64,000 nt of DNA from JABDGZ01 sp964483785 (GTDB taxonomy: Bacteria > Omnitrophota > Gorgyraeia > Zapsychrales > Fredricksoniimonadaceae): positions 1 to 64,000 of the forward strand of contig CAZACW010000005.1 in NCBI GenBank assembly GCA_964483785.1, written 5' to 3'. Below, one piece after another: positions 44,540 through 53,567 of this stretch (positions are counted from its first letter, which is position 1; the number at the start of each line of letters is the position of its first letter). The translations under genes and the position numbers were made by a program. Under the pieces are notes generated by a model. The model had not been told where the DNA came from and ran no database searches. It worked only from the letters and a program-made list of their open reading frames with translations.

Positions 44540-45159
44540 AATTGCACCCCAATCCATTGTCCTGCCATCTGTATCATGGGCGAAAGAAATCCCAGCATCC
44601 CTAAATTCAAAAGCAGGATCACAATGATTATACCAAAAGGTTCAAGCCGGTTGTAGCTGTTTGCTAAGGAAGGAGGCAAAACACTGCTCACCACCCGGGA
44701 ACCGTCGAGGGGCGGAATGGGCACCATGTTAAAAACAGCCAGGGTCAAATTAAGCAAAACGCCCCAGGCCAGGGTATCGGCGATTTGGGACAAGGCAGGC
44801 CATACATACAGCTTAGAAAAAATAAAGGCCAGGGCCATGTTGGTCAAGGGCCCGGCCAGGGCCACCAGGGCCATGCCTAAGCGCCGCGGCCGCAATTGAT
44901 GAAAATTGACCGGCACCGGCTTGGCCCAGCCGAAGAGCATCAAAGACTTAGTCAGCCCCATCACATGGGCCAAAAAAAGCGTACCGGGCACAAGAATACT
45001 GCCGACCGGGTCGATATGCCTGATGGGATTTAAGCTGAGCCGGCCCTTGAGCTTGGCCGTCGGGTCTCCCAGCCAATAGGCGCACAGGCCGTGGGCCAAT
45101 TCATGCAGCACAATTGCCGGCACCAACACCACGCCAAGAAACAAGACGATATTGAGCAT
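44536..45159 (-). CDS. Site-2 protease family membrane metalloprotease (M50)
   Basis: A 207-residue protein with about five membrane helices. The zinc motif is HELAHGLCAYWLGDPTAKLKG (HExxH). The third ligand region is NMVPIPPLDGSRV (NxxPxxxLDG). Small members of this group cut membrane proteins or release transcription factors, but several conserved housekeeping members have no known substrate. It starts one base after the SH3-protein stop and overlaps aroB, so it is co-translated with envelope genes. Confidence 0.9.
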   Translation of the reverse strand: MLNIVLFLGVVLVPAIVLHELAHGLCAYWLGDPTAKLKGRLSLNPIRHIDPVGSILVPGTLFLAHVMGLTKSLMLFGWAKPVPVNFHQLRPRRLGMALVALAGPLTNMALAFIFSKLYVWPALSQIADTLAWGVLLNLTLAVFNMVPIPPLDGSRVVSSVLPPSLANSYNRLEPFGIIIVILLLNLGMLGFLSPMIQMAGQWIGVQL

Positions 45160-45160
45160 G

Positions 45161-45901
45161 TTATACGACCAGGGAAATTTTCTGGATATGCAAGAGAGGA
45201 TACATCAGTTTTTTCTGGGGATCAGGGACCAGGTCCCCTTCCACATCAACGACGGTGCTGCAAAAAAGCGCGATCTGCGGGATGTCCTGCAGAAAAAACA
45301 CGGATTTATCATCCATGACAATTTCATAATGGACATCGGCCTGCACAGCTTGAACCAGGGCCTCCACCTTCCCGCGCATGGACACGAATGAACTGACCAC
45401 CGCGGCAGGCACAGCTGCCGGGGATTGAACCGCGGCTTCCTGGACAAAGTCCTGGCGCACCCAGGCCACGGTCCCCTCGACGGGCTCAAGCTTAGTCCAA
45501 CCCTGCGCCTGGGCCTTGACCTTGACGATGGTGCCTTTTTTGACTTCTCCCAAGGAGGCCGCGTCCGCACTGGCGGCCGAGCGGACATTCACATTGTCCC
45601 CCGTGACCTCCCCTAAAGCTTCGCCTTTTTTCAGATTGAGGTAATCGGAGCGGATATATTCCTCCGTCGAGAGCAAAGGCTGGATCTTGTACCATTCATA
45701 ACTGCGCCCCAAGACCAGGACCCTCTGGCCCTTGCTTAATTTGTCGACCTTGGCGAAATTAGTATTGGGACCCGCGCGGACATTGACGGATTCTTTGGAC
45801 ACTTCGGCCCAAAAAGGAAAATGCTCATCGGCATGCCCCGGGGCCGCAAACACAAACCCCAAGCACAGCGATGAGCAAATCAAGACATTTGTATTCGGCA
45901 T
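45161..45901 (-). CDS. Exported protein with two SH3b domains
   Basis: A 246-residue protein. A signal peptide ends near GHADEH (residue 25). Two bacterial SH3 domains follow, each with the VNVRAGPNTNFAKV / VNVRSAASADAASL pattern (about residues 31-95 and 96-150). SH3b domains bind peptidoglycan or peptides in the periplasm. After an alanine-rich linker (residues 155-170) the last 75 residues are a mixed alpha/beta region that I do not recognise (VHYEIVMDDKSVFFLQDIPQ). Its ATG overlaps the stop of the small basic protein as TAATG. A role in cell-wall sensing is likely but not shown. Confidence 0.78.
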   Translation of the reverse strand: MPNTNVLICSSLCLGFVFAAPGHADEHFPFWAEVSKESVNVRAGPNTNFAKVDKLSKGQRVLVLGRSYEWYKIQPLLSTEEYIRSDYLNLKKGEALGEVTGDNVNVRSAASADAASLGEVKKGTIVKVKAQAQGWTKLEPVEGTVAWVRQDFVQEAAVQSPAAVPAAVVSSFVSMRGKVEALVQAVQADVHYEIVMDDKSVFFLQDIPQIALFCSTVVDVEGDLVPDPQKKLMYPLLHIQKISLVV

Positions 45902-46173
45902 TATTTCTTGGCGCCCGCGGCCGGCTTGGCAGCAGGTTTGGCGGCTTCGGCAGGCTTGGCCGCGCCTTCGGCAGGAGCAGCAGCGCCCTCCTCAGCCTTG
46001 GCTTTCTTCTTGGCCTTGATGCGGACGATCTTGGTCTTGGGCAGTCCGACCACCGTGGAATCTTCCTTCCAAAGGCCTTTTTTCATCAGCTCTTTGATGC
46101 GCTCGATGCGAGACTGCACGGTCCTTTGGGTCGCGCCGGCCCTGTCGATTTTTAACGAAGGATGCAATGACAT
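45901..46173 (-). CDS. PVC-type small basic protein
   Basis: A 90-residue protein. The core SLHPSLKIDRAGATQRTVQS then RIERIKELMKKG.W, VVGLPKTKIVRIK is that of the small basic protein shared by Chlamydiae, Verrucomicrobia and Omnitrophota, thought to be linked to the ribosome. The tail is an alanine/lysine/proline-rich extension (AAKPAEAAKPAAKPAAGAKK) like those of histone-like proteins. The ATG at 46,173 has GAGGAG seven bases upstream. An in-frame extension to 46,308 lies inside the SPOR gene and is rejected. Its function is unproven; it is the best taxonomic marker here. Confidence 0.85.
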   Translation of the reverse strand: MSLHPSLKIDRAGATQRTVQSRIERIKELMKKGLWKEDSTVVGLPKTKIVRIKAKKKAKAEEGAAAPAEGAAKPAEAAKPAAKPAAGAKK

Positions 46174-46715
46174 TAAAATCTCCTCACTTGGCTGAAACGG
46201 TATGGTCCGGGCAATTTCCTTAAAAACGCCGCGGCGTTGTCCTTGGCCTGGAAATTGCCGATGCACAAAAGCCAATATTTTCCGTTTTTGATCAACAAAC
46301 TCGGGCACCCTTTGGACTTCAACTGCAGGGCGTCCTGCTTAGCGTAGGCCTCATTGCCGTAGGTGGCGGCCTGGAGCGTGAAATGCTTCAGGTCAGCGAC
46401 GAAAGCGGGAAGGGCCAGGGGCCTGTGCCGCAGCGGCTGGGTGATCACCGCTGCTGCGGCCATGGTCCTGGTCCCTGCGTTCCATGCGGTCTGGACCCGT
46501 TCATCCAGGGCCTGGGCCGCGAGGTGCTTGCCGCGCTCCACCCCTAAGGAATACGCAAAAAGTCCAACCATTATACCCAAAATCGTAAATATGACAAGAC
46601 TTTCTATGGAGAGGGTCAGGTTGGCCAACAGGAACCTGGGTTTATTGGTATCATCCAGCAGTGCGGAATCGGCCGGAAAAAGTTCGAACTGGGGCTGCCT
46701 ATAATTAATATTCAT
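46173..46715 (-). CDS. SPOR-domain inner-membrane protein
   Basis: A 180-residue protein. A cytoplasmic tail with YRQPQFELFPAD is followed by one membrane helix (LVIFTILGIMVGLFAYSLG, about residues 41-59). The C-terminal 65 residues form a SPOR domain (FTLQAATYGNEAYAKQDALQ, then the strand YWLLCIGNFQAKDNAAAFLRKL). SPOR domains bind peptidoglycan without stem peptides at division sites. The short YRQPQFELFP motif is found before the membrane helix in other proteins of this kind, from memory. ATG 46,715 is preferred to an upstream TTG. Confidence 0.8.
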   Translation of the reverse strand: MNINYRQPQFELFPADSALLDDTNKPRFLLANLTLSIESLVIFTILGIMVGLFAYSLGVERGKHLAAQALDERVQTAWNAGTRTMAAAAVITQPLRHRPLALPAFVADLKHFTLQAATYGNEAYAKQDALQLKSKGCPSLLIKNGKYWLLCIGNFQAKDNAAAFLRKLPGPYRFSQVRRF

Positions 46716-46782
46716 GTTTAAATCCAAAATAAAAAAGGTTATCTAAAGAATGACTGCGTCCGTTATGCAAGTCATTATAGGT

Positions 46783-47850
46783 CTAGCCCTTAAAGGAAGA
46801 CAAGAGTTTTCTGAACTTTTTTTCTGACGAGAGACGGAGAAAGGCGTTGACGACCTTGGGGTCAAACTGCGTGCCGCTGTTTTGGATGAGCTCGCCCAGC
46901 GCCGCGTCCACGGTCATCGACGGGTGATAGGGCCTGCCCTGCACCATGGCCTCGAAGGCGTCGACGCCGGCGATGATGCGCGCGCCCAAAGGGATCTGCT
47001 CTTTTTTCAGCCCCGACGGATAACCGCTGCCGTCGTACTTCTCATGGTGGTGCAGGATGATGGGCAGCACCGGCTGTAAAAATTCGACGGGCGAAATGAG
47101 CGCGACGCTTTGTTCAGTATGGCGGCGGATATACTGGAATTCTTCCCGGCTCAAGCGCCCGCGTTTGGAGAGGATCTTGAAGGGCACGTCGATCAGGCCG
47201 ATATCATGCAGCAGGCAGGCGTAGTCGAGCTGTTTCAAGCCCTCGCTGTTGACCTTCAAATACACCCCCAGCGAGCGGACAATGTCCATGTAAACCGGCG
47301 CGTGGGTCAGGCCCGCGTAAGACTGTTTTTTAAGCAAATTGCCGATGGAGGCGATGGTGCCCAGGATGATTTTCTCGTGCTCCTGGTGCAGCTGCAGATT
47401 TTTCATGGCTGTCACCGCCTGCTCGGCGAAGACGGAAAGCATCTCGTAATCGAAATCACCGAAAGGCCCGAGCCCTGCCTCCCGCCGGATGAAAATGGCG
47501 CCCAGATAATCGTCGGCCACCAGGGGCAGGCCGATGCAGTCGTCCTTGAGCACCGAGGCGCCCCGCGTGACCGACAGCACCTCCTCCCCGACCTCTTTCA
47601 GCTGGGCCGGCTTATCGCGCCAAATATTGATCTGATTGTCGAAACTGGCGCAGATCACCACGTTCTTTTTGGCGGGATGCACCAGATAGATGCTGGCGGA
47701 AGAGGCCTTGATGAATTGGCAGAGCAGGCGCGTCAGGCGCAAGGTCAGTTCCTTGATGGTGTAGGTGGAATTGACCAGGCGGTAAACCATGTGCACCGCC
47801 GAGAGGATCAAGTGATAGCGTTTGCTGGAAGATAAAGAATGCGCTGGCAT
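46783..47850 (-). CDS. GAF and HD-GYP domain protein (c-di-GMP phosphodiesterase type)
   Basis: A 355-residue protein. Residues 20-155 form a GAF sensor domain (VHPAKKNVVICASFDNQINI, GVIR-like AIFIRREAGLGPFGDFDYEM). Residues 175-350 form an HD-GYP domain with LLHDIGLIDVPFKIL, HTEQSVALISP, ILHHHEKYDGSGYPSGL and GARIIAGVDAFEAMV. All metal-binding histidines and the GYP motif are present, so it should degrade c-di-GMP. No diguanylate cyclase is in the window. It starts six bases before dGTPase ends and is likely co-transcribed. Confidence 0.92.
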   Translation of the reverse strand: MPAHSLSSSKRYHLILSAVHMVYRLVNSTYTIKELTLRLTRLLCQFIKASSASIYLVHPAKKNVVICASFDNQINIWRDKPAQLKEVGEEVLSVTRGASVLKDDCIGLPLVADDYLGAIFIRREAGLGPFGDFDYEMLSVFAEQAVTAMKNLQLHQEHEKIILGTIASIGNLLKKQSYAGLTHAPVYMDIVRSLGVYLKVNSEGLKQLDYACLLHDIGLIDVPFKILSKRGRLSREEFQYIRRHTEQSVALISPVEFLQPVLPIILHHHEKYDGSGYPSGLKKEQIPLGARIIAGVDAFEAMVQGRPYHPSMTVDAALGELIQNSGTQFDPKVVNAFLRLSSEKKFRKLLSSFKG

Positions 47851-47856
47851 CAAAGT

Positions 47857-49023
<1,167 letters not shown>

Positions 49024-49494
49024 CGCTTAATTTCCGGTAAATGGCGGAAAGAGATTGGGAAATCACCTTAGTCTGCGCAATCACCGGCATGAAATTATAA
49101 TCGCCCCGCCAGCGGGGCACGATATGCACATGCAGATGTCCGGGGAGCCCGGCGCCGGCCAGGCGGCCGAGATTGATGCCCACATTAAAACCCTGGGGCG
49201 AGAGGGCCTTCTGCAGCAGGTCCTTGGCCTCCCTTAACAAGGCCATCAACTGGACATACTCCTCAGCCGGCAGGCGGCTGATGTCTGCGACGTGGCGGTT
49301 GGGCACCACCATGCAATGGCCGTTGCTGTACGGATACAGATTGAGGATGGCAAAGGCATGGGGCCGGCGCAGAAAGAGCAGAATTGTGCGGTCAATTCGG
49401 GCGTCCCGTGCCCGGCGAAAAATGAGGGGCTTGTGGTTGAGGAGGGTACGGGGGGTGAAGGGGTAGCGACACGGGACCCAAAGCGATGTAGCAN

Positions 49495-49503
49495 NNNNNN
49501 NNN
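49495..49503. other. Assembly gap (run of N) inside the HIT gene
   Basis: About ten undetermined bases. The flanks are two similar, collinear copies of the first 170 bases of the HIT gene, so the real sequence probably has only one copy and the gap is an unresolved overlap. Confidence 0.95.
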
Positions 49504-49677
49504 CCGGTGTCTGTCCCGATACATGTTGCGGAAGGCAAAGTAAGTGGGCAGGCGAAGAAAGAACAGATTTTTGCTGTCATTGCATCCGTCACTGGCCCGG
49601 CAGAAAATGCAGGCCTTTGGCTCTCCGATGATCTTGGTGATATAGGTGTCGCGCCACGGCGCCCACAGACGATGCAT
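49504..49677 (-). CDS. HIT-family hydrolase, N-terminal part (from start to the assembly gap)
   Basis: The first 58 residues of the HIT protein: HRLWAPWRDTYITKIIGE, the zinc-binding CIFCRASDGCNDSKN and NLFFLRLPTYFAFRNMY. The ATG at 49,677 lies two bases after the phosphodiesterase stop, as expected in this tightly spaced run. Just before the gap the text degrades (YRDRHR where YPYSNGH is expected), in keeping with a poor contig end. The rest of the protein is on the other side of the gap. Confidence 0.75.
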
Positions 49678-49679
49678 AT

Positions 49680-50159
49680 TTAGAATTTGACGATCTCGGC
49701 CTTGATCTTCTCCCCCTCAATCTGGATCAGGCCATACGAAAAAAACCTGGCCCTCACCGCGTCATTGGGGCTGCCGGGATTAAAGTACAGGGTGCGGCCG
49801 ATGCGCTCATGCAGGGCTTGATGGGAATGGCCGAAAATCACCACATCCACGGCCTCGTCCTTGAACGCGGCGGCCGCGTTTTTCAAGGCATCGCGCACCT
49901 CGCCGATATGGCCGTGGGTCACCCCGATTTTCACCGGACCGATGGTGAGGACCTCCTTGACCGGCAGGCTTTTTTTAAGCGCGGCCTCATCCATATTGCC
50001 CTGCACCGCCTTGGTGGGTGCCAAGGCCTTCAAGGCTTTCAAGGTGCCGGCATCGCAAAGGTCCCCGGCATGGATGATCAAATCTACGTTTTTAAACCGC
50101 TTGATCAGGCCTTCGGGAATGAGCAGGGAATGTGTGTCTGAAAGTACGCCGATGGTCAT
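49680..50159 (-). CDS. YfcE/MJ0936-type metallophosphoesterase
   Basis: A 159-residue calcineurin-like phosphodiesterase. Metal ligands are in IGVLSDTHSL, IIHAGDLCD, VQGNMDEAAL, GVTHGHIGEV and VIFGHSHQA, with the end YFNPGSPND typical of this group. Members hydrolyse phosphodiesters in vitro; the natural substrate is not known. It overlaps the ATPase stop by four bases (ATGA) and is followed by the HIT gene. Confidence 0.93.
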   Translation of the reverse strand: MTIGVLSDTHSLLIPEGLIKRFKNVDLIIHAGDLCDAGTLKALKALAPTKAVQGNMDEAALKKSLPVKEVLTIGPVKIGVTHGHIGEVRDALKNAAAAFKDEAVDVVIFGHSHQALHERIGRTLYFNPGSPNDAVRARFFSYGLIQIEGEKIKAEIVKF

Positions 50160-51793
50160 CTGACGATTATGGGCTCATCGAATAAATTCATCAAGCTGTT
50201 TAACTGGTCCTCGTCCCAAATCCACAGCTTCTCCTGCAGGGCCCTCAGCTTGGCGTTTTCATCCAGGCCGCACAGCGAGACGATCACACTGCGGCAGGGC
50301 CTGGGCTCAAGCTTGCGGATCTCCTCCAGAATGCTGCCCAGCTCCTGGTCGAGCAAAGGGTCTTTTTTAAGCACCACCAGCCATGCGCCCTCCTGGCCCT
50401 GGGCGGAAATGGCATCGAAGAAATTGCCGGCGGCATTGCGCAGTTTCAAAAGCTTGATCTCCTTAAAAGCGGACAATTTATACCGGCGGCCGCAAAGCAC
50501 AAAGGATTCATTGTCGAATTTATGCATCAAATCCACCATGCGCACCGCAAAGTCCTTGCGGGCCACAAGGCTGAAATCATTCAGGGCCTTGTTGATCTCC
50601 TCCTTGAATTGCTTGCGGGAGCGCCCCAGCTCCAAATCAACGACGCGCAGCCTGCGCTCATATACGAATTTGATCCAATAGCTCAAAAGCCTGTCCTTGA
50701 TGTGGAAATAATTCCCGTTGCGCTCGACGATATTGGATTCCTGCAGGGTGTTGATGCGCGCCCCGGCCTGGGTGATTTTAAGTTTGAGGCTTTCCGCCAA
50801 ATCACTGACCTTGTGTTTGCCGTGGGCCAGGGCGCCCAAAAGGGCCATGGTCATGCCCGCGTGCCTGCCGCTGGCCAGGGCGCTGACCACGGACTCAAAA
50901 TGCCGGCTGATCACGCCCCAAGGATTGAAGATCACGTTTTCCACGGCCTGGACCACGATGGGCGCGTAAATCTCCTTTTGGGCATAGACCCCGCTTAAGG
51001 CGATCAGTTCCTGGCACAACAGATTGATATACAAGGGATGCCCGCCGGTAAAATCCACCAGAAAATTTTTCAAGTGCAGGCCGATCTTGACCTCCGTCAG
51101 ATTATGGTCGATCAGACCCTGGGCCTCCGCGAAATTAAACGGCCCCAAGGCAATGGTCTCGAAATTACCGAAGAGCAGGGACAATTTTTCGCTCAAGATC
51201 TCCTGGGCCTGCTGAGGCAGGGAACTGGCCACGATATACAGGCTGTGGCGCTGGGTCATGATGCGCTTGCCCAGCTCCGCGAAGACTTCCGGAATGTCGA
51301 AATTCCCCAAGTGGCTAAACTCATCGATGATCAGGACAATGCCCAGCCCGCTTTCCTGATTAAGGATCTCCGGCAGGGAGAGAATCATGTGATACGCCTC
51401 GAGGATCTTGCCCTGGGCGGTAAAATTATCGATCGCTTCCACCAAAAACACGGTCCTGGGAAGCCGTTCCTTGGCCACATGGCACAAGAGCTTCAGGTCT
51501 TCGTGCAGGGGCTGGTTTTCTTTTTTGAGGAAATTGTACAGGAGGGTCCGGGTGAATTGGGAGGCAAAATAGGCAAAATCACGGTTTTCCAAATCTAAGT
51601 AAACAAAAAGCAGGTCCTGGTCTTCGGTCTGGGCCATCAGCCGCTGCAGCAGCGCGGTCTTGCCGATGAACCGGTTGCCCAGCAAGGCCACATTTTGGCG
51701 GTAGCCGTCTTTCAGGCCCATGACGCGTTTTTTCAAAATTTCCAAAACGCCCCGCCGGCCGTAAAAATTATTGTCAAAATCGATCAAATTCAT
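50156..51793 (-). CDS. Archaeal-type STAND ATPase (ATPase_2) with C-terminal DUF234-like domain
   Basis: A 545-residue P-loop ATPase. It begins NNFYGRRGVLEILKKRV with Walker A LLGNRFIGKTALLQRL (residues 37-52) and Walker B GIVLIIDEFSHLG (about 163). A winged-helix segment (VSDLAESLKLKITQAGARIN) and the linker IKDRLLSYWIKFVYE lead to a restriction-endonuclease-like C-terminal part of DUF234 type. In that part a cluster such as FDNESFVLCGRRYK and WLVVLKKD is present. This family is most common in archaea and thermophiles; its targets are unknown. It lies in a run with a phosphodiesterase and a LysM lipoprotein and overlaps both by four bases. Confidence 0.8.
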   Translation of the reverse strand: MNLIDFDNNFYGRRGVLEILKKRVMGLKDGYRQNVALLGNRFIGKTALLQRLMAQTEDQDLLFVYLDLENRDFAYFASQFTRTLLYNFLKKENQPLHEDLKLLCHVAKERLPRTVFLVEAIDNFTAQGKILEAYHMILSLPEILNQESGLGIVLIIDEFSHLGNFDIPEVFAELGKRIMTQRHSLYIVASSLPQQAQEILSEKLSLLFGNFETIALGPFNFAEAQGLIDHNLTEVKIGLHLKNFLVDFTGGHPLYINLLCQELIALSGVYAQKEIYAPIVVQAVENVIFNPWGVISRHFESVVSALASGRHAGMTMALLGALAHGKHKVSDLAESLKLKITQAGARINTLQESNIVERNGNYFHIKDRLLSYWIKFVYERRLRVVDLELGRSRKQFKEEINKALNDFSLVARKDFAVRMVDLMHKFDNESFVLCGRRYKLSAFKEIKLLKLRNAAGNFFDAISAQGQEGAWLVVLKKDPLLDQELGSILEEIRKLEPRPCRSVIVSLCGLDENAKLRALQEKLWIWDEDQLNSLMNLFDEPIIVR

Positions 51794-52473
51794 GGCAAAT
51801 AATACAAAGGATTCGTCGCCTGTCCGCCCCGGCGGATCTCAAAATGTTCCTGCACCTTGCTGCCCAGGGGGCCGACCTGTGCGATGGAGTCCCCTTTGTA
51901 CACGTGTTCCCCTAATTTCACATAAAGCCTGGAATTGCGCGCATACACGGAAATAAATCCGTCTTTATGGTCGATCATCACGGTCTGGCCGTAGCCGCTT
52001 AAATAATCCGCCAGGACCACGTCCCCTTCCCTGGCCGCCTGGATGGTGTCCCCGCTTTGGGCCTGGATATCGATGCCGCGGCTGACAATCCCAAGGCCCA
52101 GCGCATCGTCAAAATAAACCACCACCTTGCCCTTGACCGGCCAGATGAACTGGTTGCGGTTTGCATCCTCGGTGTGTTCAGCCAGATTTTTAGGCGCATG
52201 GGCCCCGGGAATAAGCAATAATTGCCCTGCTTCCAGGGAACCGCCGTTGGGGATTTTGTTGACATCAATGATGTCCTTGATGCTGACCCCATAACTTTGC
52301 GCGATCTGCCAAAGCGTCTGGCCGGGCAGGACTTTATGGTAGATCCCCGGCGGCTTGGCCGGCCCCGCCTGCGGCGAAGGCATGGCCCGGTATTCTTCCG
52401 TGGAAGCACAGCCGGCCAATAAGGCCAATACACATCCCAAGAACAAAAGCTTTGCGCGCCCTGATCTTGGCAC
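51790..52473 (-). CDS. NlpD/EnvC-like lipoprotein: LysM and degenerate M23 domain
   Basis: A 227-residue protein. The N-terminal hydrophobic stretch LLFLGCVLALLAGCAS ends in a lipobox (LAGC). A LysM peptidoglycan-binding domain follows (IYHKVLPGQTLWQIAQSYGV). The C-terminal 120 residues are an M23/LytM fold, but the catalytic HxxxD reads SRGID and the HxH reads QEHFE, so the zinc site is broken. Such proteins activate amidases at division, as NlpD and EnvC do. I chose the GTG at 52,473 (AGGGG eight bases upstream) because any longer frame would be translated from tRNA-Gly. Confidence 0.85.
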   Translation of the reverse strand: MPRSGRAKLLFLGCVLALLAGCASTEEYRAMPSPQAGPAKPPGIYHKVLPGQTLWQIAQSYGVSIKDIIDVNKIPNGGSLEAGQLLLIPGAHAPKNLAEHTEDANRNQFIWPVKGKVVVYFDDALGLGIVSRGIDIQAQSGDTIQAAREGDVVLADYLSGYGQTVMIDHKDGFISVYARNSRLYVKLGEHVYKGDSIAQVGPLGSKVQEHFEIRRGGQATNPLYYLP

Positions 52474-52491
52474 CGGCCCCGCCCCTTGAAA

Positions 52492-52565
52492 TGGAGCGGG
52501 GGACGGGAATCGAACCCGCGTAGTCAGCTTGGGAAGCTGAAATTCTACCACTGAATTACCCCCGC
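52492..52565 (-). tRNA. tRNA-Gly (anticodon CCC)
   Basis: The minus strand gives acceptor GCGGGGG/CCCCCGC, D arm TTCA.TGGTAGAA, anticodon stem TCAGC/GCTGA with loop TTCCCAA (anticodon CCC, reads GGG), T arm GCGGG TTCGATT CCCGT, discriminator T and encoded CCA (52,492-52,494). It lies one base after the thiE stop and 18 bases before the lipoprotein start, inside a run of protein genes. Confidence 0.95.
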
Positions 52566-52566
52566 A

Positions 52567-53202
52567 CTAAATATCGAAAATTTTTTTCATTTCCCTGACC
52601 GCCCTGCCCGGGTCCTTGGCCAACAAGATGTCCCGGCACACCGCGGCCCTGCGAACACCACAAGGCAGAAGGCTCTGGATATTGCCCCGGCTGATCCCGC
52701 CGATGGGAAACACCGGGATTTGCACTTGCTGGAGCACCCTGCGCAATAAAGTCAAATCCATGGCCCGGCGCTGAGGCTTTGTTTGGGTCTTAAACACCGA
52801 GCCAAAACCGATATAGTCCGCGCCCTGGGCCTGGGCCTTAAGCGCGTGAGCAGATTGCTGGCAGGAAACGCCGATGAGCTTGCGCGGTCCCATCAGTTTT
52901 CTGGCCTGCGGCAGGCTGAGGTCTTCCTGGCCCACATGCAGGCCGTCCGCGCCGGACAATAAGGCCAGATCAGCGCGGTCATTGACAATGAACGGGATTT
53001 GGTGCCTGGTGATCTTTAAAATATGGCGGCAAAATCCTAAAATGTCCCGCGCACTGCTTTTTTTGTCCCGTAATTGTACTATATCGATGCCGGCGCGTAC
53101 AGAATCTTTTAAAACTTGCAGGAGCCTGGCCGGCCCCAGGACCTCTGTATCCAATATCAAATACAATTTAGCGGCCGCCAAGGGCTTTTTGCTCGAGCGC
53201 AT
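52567..53202 (-). CDS. thiE: Thiamine-phosphate synthase
   Basis: A 211-residue TIM-barrel enzyme joining HMP-PP and thiazole phosphate to form thiamine phosphate. It has the start KLYLILDTEVLG, DIVQLRDKKSSARDIL, IPFIVNDRADLALLSGADGLHVGQEDL, IGVSCQQSAHALKAQAQGADYIGFG, and PVFPIGGISRGNI. All substrate-binding residues of the family are present. The ATG at 53,202 is used because the family starts at that point; a longer frame to 53,247 exists. It overlaps the ThiD2-like gene, which in other bacteria is fused in front of thiE. No TPP riboswitch was seen. Confidence 0.93.
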   Translation of the reverse strand: MRSSKKPLAAAKLYLILDTEVLGPARLLQVLKDSVRAGIDIVQLRDKKSSARDILGFCRHILKITRHQIPFIVNDRADLALLSGADGLHVGQEDLSLPQARKLMGPRKLIGVSCQQSAHALKAQAQGADYIGFGSVFKTQTKPQRRAMDLTLLRRVLQQVQIPVFPIGGISRGNIQSLLPCGVRRAAVCRDILLAKDPGRAVREMKKIFDI

Positions 53203-53560
53203 ACATCTTATACCGCAGGGCTTTAAGCTTAAGAGAAGTCTTGGCATCGACGAGCTTTGCCGTTTCTTCCAAGACGCGCAGGGATTCCTTCACCCTCTGG
53301 CAATTGGCCCAGAATACCGCATCCATGTTCTTTCTTTGGCTTTCGCTGTCGGATGTTGCCCTGCCCACATCGCCCGTGCTATCGCGGGCTTCAAGGGCCT
53401 TGCGTCTATGCACCGCTGATAAAATTTCCGTTAAATGATGGCGAAGGTCCTTAAAAGCCCGCGTTAAACTCTTTTGGTCCCAATAATATCGGCACACATC
53501 TTCACAAACCCTTAACCCTTCCTTAGCGCGGTTGATATTGGCGTCCAAGATCCGGTACAA
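53168..53560 (-). CDS. ThiD2-like protein (thiamine biosynthesis)
   Basis: A 130-residue helical protein. It starts LYRILDANINRAKEGLRVCE and continues DVCRYYWDQKSLTRAFKDLRHHL, ARDSTGDVGRATSDSESQRK and NCQRVKESLRVLEETAKL. This is the ThiD2 family, known as the N-terminal half of ThiD2-ThiE fusions and able to support thiamine synthesis by phosphorylating HMP-P. Here it is a separate gene that overlaps thiE. The TTG at 53,560 is the likely start; the stretch before it lies in rfaE2. Confidence 0.8.
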   Translation of the reverse strand: MYRILDANINRAKEGLRVCEDVCRYYWDQKSLTRAFKDLRHHLTEILSAVHRRKALEARDSTGDVGRATSDSESQRKNMDAVFWANCQRVKESLRVLEETAKLVDAKTSLKLKALRYKMYALEQKALGGR

Positions 53561-53567
53561 GGGTCTT

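Noticed and set aside
46174..46308. Longer form of the small basic protein (135 residues)
   Set aside because: The first 45 residues lie in the SPOR gene in another frame. A good Shine-Dalgarno points to the ATG at 46,173.
49173..49543. Two small plus-strand frames across the HIT gene and the gap
   Set aside because: They are antisense shadows of the HIT and flanking coding frames and run through undetermined bases.
52474..52551. N-terminal extension of the LysM lipoprotein (VEFQLPKLTTRVRFPSPAP)
   Set aside because: It is the translation of tRNA-Gly. The signal peptide begins after the GTG at 52,473.
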